DNA of 13,042 nucleotides, taken from NCBI GenBank assembly GCA_030620285.1, contig JAUXFA010000008.1:1-13042 (forward strand). The letters run 5' to 3'. Origin of the DNA: Piscirickettsiaceae bacterium (GTDB lineage: Bacteria; Pseudomonadota; Gammaproteobacteria; Nitrosococcales; Methylophagaceae). A program made the position numbers and the translations under genes. Position 1 is the first letter of the stretch. Every line of letters begins with the position of its first letter. The notes beneath the pieces were generated by a model. That model did no database searches. It was not told the origin of the DNA and saw only the letters and a program-made list of their open reading frames with translations. Of the stretch, positions 7,945 through 13,042 are shown in pieces.

Positions 7945-7958
7945 TGTGAAGTGTCACA
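7945..7958. promoter_or_regulatory. perfect palindrome TGTGA-N4-TCACA upstream of the ATPase gene
   Basis: TGTGA (7945-7949) and TCACA (7954-7958) are exact inverted arms with a 4-base spacer. The site centres about 30 bases upstream of the ATPase ATG. The arms look like CRP/FNR-family half-sites, but CRP needs a 6-base spacer and FNR uses TTGAT arms, so the binding protein is not assigned. Its place close to the start would suit a repressor. Confidence 0.4.
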
Positions 7959-7976
7959 GTTTTTTTAATTACTGTA

Positions 7977-8000
7977 AACCCTTAATAGAGGGTTCCCTCT
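7977..8000. promoter_or_regulatory. two overlapping palindromes in the divergent promoter region
   Basis: AACCCT (7977-7982) and AGGGTT (7989-7994) are inverted arms around TAATAG. AGAGGG (7987-7992) and CCCTCT (7995-8000) are inverted arms around TT. The two structures share the AGGG at 7989-7992, so only one can form at a time in a single strand; as double-stranded DNA they make a dense operator-like patch. It sits between the ATPase gene and the 112-residue gene, just upstream of the likely -10 box of the latter. Confidence 0.45.
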
Positions 8001-8011
8001 GCTATCTTGAT

Positions 8012-8017
8012 TATGAT
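8012..8017 (+). promoter_or_regulatory. likely -10 box (TATGAT) for the 112-residue gene
   Basis: TATGAT matches five of six bases of the sigma70 -10 box and lies 38 bases upstream of the ATG. No good -35 is found at 16-18 bases; the palindromic patch at 7977-8000 occupies that position, which would fit an activator or repressor acting there. Confidence 0.4.
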
Positions 8018-8054
8018 ACTGTCCAGCTAAGCATTAATTTGGAGCATATTTATC

Positions 8055-8393
8055 ATGGCATACATTCAACGTAACAGTGAAGGTAAAATCACTGCGGTAT
8101 TTGAGACTCCACAAGATAATGCCCAAGAAATTTTATCTTTAGACTCCGATGAAGTCATTAACTACATTGTACAATCCGCCAATAGTGAAGATGCTCGGGT
8201 TGCCTTATCCGAATCTGATGTTGCCTTGGTTCGGGTACTTGAAGATCTGATTAATACATTAATTGATCAAAAAGTTATCCTGTTTACTGACTTACCGATA
8301 GCGGCACGAGAGAAACTATCAAACCGTGAAAAAATACGTGGTCATTTAAGTAGTCTTGCCAATCTGATGGGAGATGATGACGGTATTTTATAA
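8055..8393 (+). CDS. conserved small protein of unknown function
   Basis: This is a 112-residue soluble, acidic protein. It starts MAYIQRNSEGKITAVFE, a short two-strand pattern, followed by a helical middle and the hallmark VRVLEDLINTLIDQK then VILFTDLPIAA (59-84), and ends in an acidic GDDDGIL tail. From memory it resembles small proteins of pseudomonads and relatives that databases label tryptophan synthase subunit beta like protein; I see no part of the TrpB fold or its PLP lysine, and 112 residues is far too short for TrpB (about 400), so that label should not be used for function. GGAG lies 10 bases upstream of the ATG. The gene diverges from the secretion ATPase gene and converges on der with a 25 bp gap and no visible terminator. 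Its function is unknown; sharing a promoter region with the secretion operon is only a positional hint. Confidence 0.85.
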   Translation: MAYIQRNSEGKITAVFETPQDNAQEILSLDSDEVINYIVQSANSEDARVALSESDVALVRVLEDLINTLIDQKVILFTDLPIAAREKLSNREKIRGHLSSLANLMGDDDGIL

Positions 8394-8418
8394 CGTCCTC
8401 TCAATTATCGCGGATGAT

Positions 8419-9801
8419 CTACGGTCTATGGCGCTTAGCTTGCTGATGATCTGCTGATTTATTCTTTCTACCCTTAAACGGATTATCACCCTTTTTAAAC
8501 TCAATCATCACTGGGGTACCGTGAAGTTTAAGCACATCCCGAAATGTATTTTCCAAATAACGTCGATAGCTATTTGGCGTAGCATCTGTTTGATTACCAT
8601 GAATAATAATGCGAGGTGGGTTTTTACCGCCTAAATGTGCATAACGAAATTTAATTCGACGACCATGAACCAAGGGAGGCTGGTGGTCTGCTACCGCATC
8701 TTCTAATATTCTTGTCAGCCTTGGTGTCGGCAATTGTGCCATCGCAGAACTATAAGCTTGCTTAACCGATTTAAATAATAAGCCAACACCGCTGCCATGT
8801 AGAGCAGAAATAAAATGAGTTTGAGCAAAATGCAAAAAAGGTAATCGACGTTCAACATTAGTCGTCACCCACTCACGTTCCGCTTTTTCCAAACCATCCC
8901 ATTTATTAACAGCAATCACGACTGCCCGACCACTTGCAATAATCAGTCCGGCAAGATGGAGATCTTGTTCAACAATCCCTTCATGCGCATCTAAGACCAG
9001 TATCACCACATTGGCATATTCCAGAGCTTGTAGTGTTTTGACTATGCTAAATTTCTCTAACATTTCTGACACTTTTGAACGTCGTCGTACACCCGCAGTA
9101 TCAATTAAGATATAATCCGTTCCATCTTTCTCAAAGGGAATGTGGATACTATCTCGCGTTGTCCCAGGCTCATCGAAAGCCACCACCCGCTCTTCACCCA
9201 TAATACGGTTAATCAGTGTTGATTTGCCCACATTAGGCCGGCCTAAAACAGCTAATCTAATCGTATTAGAGCTATCTTGTTTCTCCTCTTCAGATTCCAT
9301 GGCAATAACACTAGGTAGTGCTTGCTTCAAGCTATCCATTAGCAAGCTCATGCCACGGCCTTGTGATGCCGAAATAACTTGTGGCTCACCCAAACCTAAG
9401 GAATAAAAATCGGCAGCCACCATTTCACGCTGGGCACCTTCACTTTTATTGACGACCAATAGAACAGGTTTACCCACATTACGTAAATTGTCTGCGACCG
9501 CTTCATCTGCTGCCGTTAAGCCAGATCGCCCATCGACTAAAAAGAAAATAAGATCGGCTTCTTCAATCGCAAGCTGAGCCTGTTTACGCATCAAATCAGA
9601 CATATTATCGCTGTAATCCGTCAACCCACCAGTGTCAATGAGGATAAAAGAACTATCTTCCAACTTTACCGTACCGTAAATACGATCACGAGTCAGACCA
9701 GAATGATCTGCTACCAAAGCATCACGACTAGCCGTTAGCCTATTAAATAAGGTTGATTTTCCAACATTTGGCCGACCGACCAATGCAATAATGGGTTTCA
9801 T
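8419..9801 (-). CDS. der: ribosome-assembly GTPase Der (EngA)
   Basis: Der is a cytoplasmic tandem-GTPase that binds the large ribosomal subunit during maturation and is usually essential. The 460 residues hold two G domains and a C-terminal KH-like domain (about 355-440). Domain 1: GRPNVGKS (9-16), TRDR (37-40), DTGG (56-59) and NKSE (118-121). Domain 2: GRPNVGKS (187-194), TTRD (214-217), DTAG (234-237) and NKWD (299-302). The base-recognition motif of domain 1 has Glu in place of the usual Asp (NKxD). The tail after 440 is basic, as common in gammaproteobacterial Der. The ATG follows the bamB stop by two bases, with only a weak GAG upstream, so it probably depends on coupling with bamB. 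Gene order yfgM-bamB-der matches E. coli. Confidence 0.96.
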   Translation of the reverse strand: MKPIIALVGRPNVGKSTLFNRLTASRDALVADHSGLTRDRIYGTVKLEDSSFILIDTGGLTDYSDNMSDLMRKQAQLAIEEADLIFFLVDGRSGLTAADEAVADNLRNVGKPVLLVVNKSEGAQREMVAADFYSLGLGEPQVISASQGRGMSLLMDSLKQALPSVIAMESEEEKQDSSNTIRLAVLGRPNVGKSTLINRIMGEERVVAFDEPGTTRDSIHIPFEKDGTDYILIDTAGVRRRSKVSEMLEKFSIVKTLQALEYANVVILVLDAHEGIVEQDLHLAGLIIASGRAVVIAVNKWDGLEKAEREWVTTNVERRLPFLHFAQTHFISALHGSGVGLLFKSVKQAYSSAMAQLPTPRLTRILEDAVADHQPPLVHGRRIKFRYAHLGGKNPPRIIIHGNQTDATPNSYRRYLENTFRDVLKLHGTPVMIEFKKGDNPFKGRKNKSADHQQAKRHRP

Positions 9802-9803
9802 TT

Positions 9804-10970
9804 TTACTGAACTCGTAATGCGGTTAATCTGCCATCTGAAGCAGTAATATAGACCAAACCATTTCTCATCACAGGCTTACTGCGGATCGCTTTGTCTGAA
9901 ATCTCCACTCGAGCAACAAAACGACCATCTTCACGAGCTATCCAGTGAATATAACCTTCAAAATCACCAACAACAATATAATCTCCAACGATGGCTGGTG
10001 CTGTCACCTTGCGTCGTAATAGCCGTGTTTGACGCCATAAAGCATCACCCGATCCATCTTGAAGAGCCCAAACGTAGCTACTATCATCCGTTACATATAC
10101 TGCATCGGCAGGAGCAACATCCAAGCCTGATCGAGAAGACATATCTCGAGACCAAAGCTTTCTTCCTGTCGCTAAGTCAAAGCTAGCTAACTGACCATTA
10201 TAGGCGACAACATAGACCCGACCATCAATCACTACCGGTTCAGAATCAATATCAACCAAACGATCTAGTTCACTACGCCCCCGTGGTACCGAAACACTTT
10301 TTTCCCAAATAACTTTGCCATCAACTAGCGATAAAGCAACTAACTTACCATTAGCATAACCTGCAATCACTTTATCCTCAGCTAAAACAGGGGCACTTGC
10401 TCCCCGTAGACTGAGTAACGGTACTGCTCGTTGATAATTCCATAGTACACTGCCATCGCTAATAGACAAACCACTCATGCGTCCATCAGCTGTACGAGCA
10501 ACCACCACGCCCATTGCTGCTTTAGGGGGCGCCAACACCTCACTACTTAATTGGTGCTTCCATAGTAATTCCCCACTTGATTCACTTAAAGCGAGAATTT
10601 CACCGTCTTGAGTACCAATAAGGATTAAACCTTCGCCACCACCAGCACCCGTAATGACAGGTACTTCAAGTTCGATTTGCCACAACTTATGGCCAGTTTG
10701 TAAATCATAACTACTGACATCGCCTTCATAATCAACGGCAACAATCATTTCTCCCTGTATCCATGCTGCAAGATCACTATAAGGATCATCCGTACCATCA
10801 CCAGCATCAACAGACCATGCTGTCATTGGTTGAAACTCAGGGCTAAACTCAACTAACTCCTCAGGTGGTGCTTCATAAACTTCCTCAGTCAACCACCCGC
10901 TTACTGTGCCGCAAGCAGTGAGTATTGATATCGCTGCTAATACAAAACTGATACGCAGCAAATTATCCAT
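9804..10970 (-). CDS. bamB: outer membrane assembly lipoprotein BamB (YfgL)
   Basis: BamB is a periplasmic lipoprotein on the inner leaflet of the outer membrane that supports BamA in inserting beta-barrel proteins. With ATG at 10968-10970 the protein has 388 residues and starts MDNLLRISFVLAAISIL with lipobox Leu-Thr-Ala-Cys20; Gly at +2 allows transfer to the outer membrane. The rest is a beta-propeller made of PQQ/quinoprotein-like repeats, each ending in a Gly-x-x-x-Trp pattern, for example TGHKLWQ, SGELLWK, DGSVLWN, DGKVIWE, TGRKLWS and SGDALWR. The open frame continues 19 codons upstream, but that would put a charged tail before the signal peptide, so I reject the longer start. The start overlaps the yfgM stop by 8 bp (the bases GATGGATAA hold both), and no strong ribosome site is seen, which points to translational coupling. 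Confidence 0.94.
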   Translation of the reverse strand: MDNLLRISFVLAAISILTACGTVSGWLTEEVYEAPPEELVEFSPEFQPMTAWSVDAGDGTDDPYSDLAAWIQGEMIVAVDYEGDVSSYDLQTGHKLWQIELEVPVITGAGGGEGLILIGTQDGEILALSESSGELLWKHQLSSEVLAPPKAAMGVVVARTADGRMSGLSISDGSVLWNYQRAVPLLSLRGASAPVLAEDKVIAGYANGKLVALSLVDGKVIWEKSVSVPRGRSELDRLVDIDSEPVVIDGRVYVVAYNGQLASFDLATGRKLWSRDMSSRSGLDVAPADAVYVTDDSSYVWALQDGSGDALWRQTRLLRRKVTAPAIVGDYIVVGDFEGYIHWIAREDGRFVARVEISDKAIRSKPVMRNGLVYITASDGRLTALRVQ

Positions 10971-11604
10971 CCGTACTGCCAGACATATCATCAAGTTTGA
11001 GTTGTAATAATTGCTGACGAGCTTCACCTTGGCTTAAGCTTAGCAACGCATTTTGATAAGCTGCACGCGCTAATTGTTGTTGACCTTGTGCTGAGTAGAT
11101 ATCACCGCGCAATTCTGCAAATAATGAATCAAATGCATTTGTTTGAGGTTGCTCGACTAAGCTTAATGCTTGTTGATATTGTGCTGCATCAAGTAATAAT
11201 TGAGCTAAGCGCATCTCAGCAATATCAATCTGACCAGCCAAATCAGCGTTGGCCGCCACCCATTCTAGATAAGTTTTAGATCTTGCCAAATCATCGTCGG
11301 CTGCCGACTGCTTTGCCATTTCAAATGCAGCAAATACCGCATACGGCGTTTTAGCAAATTCACCCAATAATTGCTGAGTAGTATTCTCTGCTTCTACAAA
11401 ATCATCATTCGCCAATAGTGCAATAACTTGTTGATAATGACTAGAAGCATTTTCTGTATAGCTTTGTTGATAGCTCACCCAGTATCGACCACCGACTAGA
11501 ACAGAAACGCCCAAAAGACAGCCGACAATGACGGAAGTACCATTATCACGCCACCATTGTTTTATCTCTTCGCCTTTCTCTTCATCTGATGCATATATAT
11601 CCAC
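10963..11604 (-). CDS. yfgM: YfgM-type membrane-anchored TPR protein
   Basis: YfgM is an inner-membrane protein with one anchor and a periplasmic tetratricopeptide domain; in E. coli it binds the SecYEG/PpiD site and the periplasmic chaperone network. I chose the GTG at 11602-11604 (213 residues, E. coli has 206) because GAGGAG lies 7 bases upstream and the product then begins MDIYASDEEKGEEIKQWW, closely like E. coli MEIYENENDQ. The longer frame starts at TTG (11640) and has no support; another GTG two codons earlier is too near the ribosome site. The membrane helix is about 22-40, followed by GGRYW (38-42), then helical repeat pairs (for example FVEAENTTQQLLGEF and QQLARAAYQNALLSL). It overlaps bamB by 8 bp and is probably co-transcribed with bamB and der. 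hisS, the usual upstream neighbour in E. coli, is absent. Confidence 0.9.
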   Translation of the reverse strand: MDIYASDEEKGEEIKQWWRDNGTSVIVGCLLGVSVLVGGRYWVSYQQSYTENASSHYQQVIALLANDDFVEAENTTQQLLGEFAKTPYAVFAAFEMAKQSAADDDLARSKTYLEWVAANADLAGQIDIAEMRLAQLLLDAAQYQQALSLVEQPQTNAFDSLFAELRGDIYSAQGQQQLARAAYQNALLSLSQGEARQQLLQLKLDDMSGSTDG

Positions 11605-11611
11605 ATCCACT

Positions 11612-11617
11612 CTCCTC
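11612..11617 (-). promoter_or_regulatory. yfgM ribosome binding site that fixes the GTG start
   Basis: GAGGAG lies 7 bases before the GTG at 11602-11604. A GTG two codons earlier is only one base away from the site, so the later GTG is chosen. Confidence 0.75.
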
Positions 11618-11669
11618 AAACAACTTGTAATTACACTCAAGTATCAGTGCTTAAAATTCTAAAGCGGAA

Positions 11670-11698
11670 ATTATACGTTAAAGTAGGTCGTCTGTGGA
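11670..11698 (-). promoter_or_regulatory. sigma70-type promoter for yfgM-bamB-der
   Basis: A perfect -10 box TATAAT (11670-11675) lies 17 bases from TCCACA (11693-11698), which matches four of six -35 bases. Transcription would start near 11663, leaving a leader of about 60 bases before the yfgM GTG. Confidence 0.6.
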
Positions 11699-11714
11699 CA
11701 TGTTCCTATTATCC

Positions 11715-11752
11715 TAGCCAAGGAGAGTGCTTGCCAAAACTCTATTTGGCTA
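11715..11752. other. hairpin between lpxA and yfgM
   Basis: TAGCCAA (11715-11721) pairs with TTGGCTA (11746-11752), and inside it AGAGT (11724-11728) pairs with ACTCT (11739-11743), with a 2-by-2 internal bulge and a 10-base loop. A competing inner stem GCCAAA/TTTGGC (11733-11738 with 11745-11750) uses the same 3' arm. It lies about 20 bases past the lpxA stop and just upstream of the yfgM promoter. No T-run follows on either strand, so it is not a standard intrinsic terminator; it could protect the lpxA transcript end. Confidence 0.55.
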
Positions 11753-11770
11753 ACAACAAGTGCATCCTTA

Positions 11771-12541
11771 TTATCGGATGATACCGCCTTGCTGATTTTT
11801 TAAAAAATCAATATAGCAATCAAGTTCTGAGTGTTGCTGCTCAAATTGATCGAGCTTTTGTTGCGCCTCTTCCATTCTAAGGCCTGAACGATAAACCAAC
11901 TTATATGCTTGTCGAATATTTTTTATCTGTAGATCAGTAAAGTGATGGCGACGCAAACCTTCCACATTTACCCCAACAGGTTTTGCCATATGACCTGACA
12001 CCAGAACATAAGGTGGCACATTGCGTGAAATCACACTGCCCATTGCACTAAAGCTGTATGAACCTAAGCGATTAAATTGGCTCACCAAAGTAAAGCCACC
12101 TAAAATGACATAATCATCAATAAAAACATGGCCGGCCAATGTCGCATTGTTGGCGATTATATTGTCATTACCAACAATGCAATCATGAGCAATATGAACA
12201 TAGGCCATGATCCAGTTATTATTACCAAGCTTAGTAATGCCACCGCCTTGCACTGTACCGCGATTAATGGTGACATTTTCACGGATAAGATTATTATCGC
12301 CAATTTCTAATACCGTGGGCTCACCCTCGTATTTTTTATCCTGAGGATCTTCGCCCACTGATGCGAATTGATAAATTTTATTATTCCGGCCTATTTTTGT
12401 TGGGCCATTAATAACAACATGTGATGCAATTTCGCAACCTAAGCCAATTTCAACATCTGCACCAATGATTGAATAAGGTCCAATACTAACGTCAGCGGCA
12501 ATAACAGCGGTCGGGTCAATAATCGCCGTGCTATGAATCAT
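11771..12541 (-). CDS. lpxA: UDP-N-acetylglucosamine O-acyltransferase (LpxA)
   Basis: LpxA transfers a 3-hydroxyacyl chain from ACP to the 3-OH of UDP-GlcNAc, the first step of lipid A synthesis, in the cytoplasm. The ATG at 12539-12541 gives 256 residues (E. coli 262) beginning [12 protein letters not shown]; it overlaps the fabZ stop as ATGA, and the 8 extra upstream codons are not LpxA-like. Residues 1-190 are hexapeptide repeats of the left-handed beta-helix, followed by a helical tail with [11 protein letters not shown]. The catalytic His119 is in VHIAHDC. The chain-length position equivalent to E. coli Gly173 is Met167 in SFSAMGS, as in Pseudomonas aeruginosa LpxA, so a C10 hydroxyacyl donor is predicted. 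Ser154 stands where E. coli has His160 (FTLVSQF instead of MTAVHQF). lpxB is not downstream. Confidence 0.95.
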   Translation of the reverse strand: MIHSTAIIDPTAVIAADVSIGPYSIIGADVEIGLGCEIASHVVINGPTKIGRNNKIYQFASVGEDPQDKKYEGEPTVLEIGDNNLIRENVTINRGTVQGGGITKLGNNNWIMAYVHIAHDCIVGNDNIIANNATLAGHVFIDDYVILGGFTLVSQFNRLGSYSFSAMGSVISRNVPPYVLVSGHMAKPVGVNVEGLRRHHFTDLQIKNIRQAYKLVYRSGLRMEEAQQKLDQFEQQHSELDCYIDFLKNQQGGIIR

Positions 12542-12990
12542 TCTGGCATTTCTTGATGAACGCACAAAATATCTGCACTCACAACTTCTTCACCATCAAC
12601 TGTCGCCGTACCTTTAAACTTCCAGAAATTACGTTTATTTTTAACGATAGTTACTTCCAATCTTAACTGGTCACCGGGTTCAACGGGCCTTTTAAATCGT
12701 GCATTATCAATACCCGCCAAATAATAAAGCGCATTATCTGAATGCAGTTCGGTCACACTTTTAAATGCTAATAAGCCAGTAGCTTGTGCTAAAGACTCTA
12801 AAATTAACACACCAGGCATAATGACACGCTTGGGGAAATGACCGGTAAATTGCGGTTCATTATAAGAAATATTTTTTATACCGACCAAGTGTTCACCCGG
12901 GGTAAATTCGAGAACACGATCTATTAAAAGAAAAGGATAGCGATGCGGCAAATACTGCCTAATCTCTTGAATATCCATCACTGCTTTCAT
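12538..12990 (-). CDS. fabZ: 3-hydroxyacyl-ACP dehydratase FabZ
   Basis: FabZ dehydrates 3-hydroxyacyl-ACPs of all lengths to trans-2-enoyl-ACP in fatty acid elongation and competes with LpxA for the same 3-hydroxyacyl-ACP pool. The 150 residues form one hot-dog fold: [13 protein letters not shown] (14-26), the catalytic His in [13 protein letters not shown], and the catalytic Glu in [13 protein letters not shown], then [18 protein letters not shown]. The ATG at 12988-12990 has AAGGGG 10 bases upstream; an internal ATG four codons in (MDIQEI) is possible. The stop overlaps the lpxA start by 4 bp (ATGA), indicating coupling. The gene upstream in this layout is often lpxD, but the 52 bases left in the window do not show it clearly. 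Confidence 0.95.
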   Translation of the reverse strand: MKAVMDIQEIRQYLPHRYPFLLIDRVLEFTPGEHLVGIKNISYNEPQFTGHFPKRVIMPGVLILESLAQATGLLAFKSVTELHSDNALYYLAGIDNARFKRPVEPGDQLRLEVTIVKNKRNFWKFKGTATVDGEEVVSADILCVHQEMPE

Positions 12991-13042
12991 AAATGTTTAA
13001 CCCCTTTTAAAACCCCAAAATACAGCTTCAGCCACCGGCTTC

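Noticed and set aside
7945..7958. CRP or FNR site assignment for the TGTGA palindrome
   Set aside because: The spacer is 4 rather than 6 for CRP, and the arms do not match FNR TTGAT; kept only as an unassigned palindrome.
8394..8418. Bidirectional terminator between the 112-residue gene and der
   Set aside because: The 25 bp contain no hairpin with a T-run in either direction.
11641..11770. A remnant of lpxB or a small RNA gene between lpxA and yfgM
   Set aside because: No LpxB-like words appear in any frame, and no promoter-plus-terminator pair for a small RNA is visible; only the hairpin and the yfgM promoter are supported.
12991..13042. Possible C-terminal end of lpxD upstream of fabZ on the minus strand
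   Set aside because: Two minus-strand frames are open here for 14-17 codons, but neither ends like an LpxD I can recognise, and the stretch is too short to decide.

Overview
The window looks like gammaproteobacterial chromosome, moderately AT-rich, with no insertion sequences, prophage, CRISPR array, rRNA or tRNA visible. The evidence for Gammaproteobacteria is an adjacent fabA-fabB pair (anaerobic unsaturated fatty acid synthesis), a yfgM-bamB-der cluster laid out as in Escherichia coli, and a Pseudomonas-like LpxA. A marine or methylotrophic member of the Thiotrichales/Piscirickettsiaceae type is possible, but that is a guess from general feel and not shown by the sequence.

Layout, left to right. 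(1) Positions 3-182 hold the 3' end of an unidentified plus-strand gene converging on fabB. (2) Positions 226-1974 (minus) carry fabA then fabB, 9 bp apart, with the fabB ribosome site overlapping the fabA stop. (3) Positions 2072-7922 (minus) form a complete three-part type I secretion apparatus: inner-membrane ABC ATPase (LapB-like), then after a 166 bp gap containing a possible 47-residue ORF the membrane-fusion protein (LapC/HlyD-like), a LuxR-family regulator with a degenerate receiver domain, and an outer-membrane TolC/LapE-like channel that has its own good sigma70-type promoter and an intrinsic terminator. (4) A 132 bp divergent promoter region with several palindromes leads to a plus-strand gene for a 112-residue conserved protein of unknown function (8055-8393). 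(5) Positions 8419-11604 (minus) carry yfgM-bamB-der, tightly packed (8 bp overlap, then a 2 bp gap), serving outer-membrane protein assembly and ribosome maturation. (6) Positions 11771-12990 (minus) carry fabZ-lpxA with a 4 bp ATGA overlap, for lipid A and fatty acid synthesis; lpxB, which often follows lpxA, is not there, and hisS, which often precedes yfgM, is also not there.

Much of the content concerns the cell envelope: fatty acid supply (FabA, FabB, FabZ), the first lipid A acylation (LpxA), outer-membrane protein folding (YfgM, BamB) and a secretion machine of the type that exports giant biofilm adhesins. The adhesin itself and its LapD/LapG-type proteolytic control are not in the window. 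The most interesting points are the pseudo-receiver regulator placed inside the secretion cluster, the unassigned small ORF between the ATPase and adaptor genes, the nested palindromes in the divergent promoter region, the predicted C10 acyl-chain choice of LpxA together with loss of a usually conserved histidine, and an orphan hairpin between lpxA and yfgM. No stretch longer than about 300 bases lacks a gene; the longest non-annotated gap is 166 bp.
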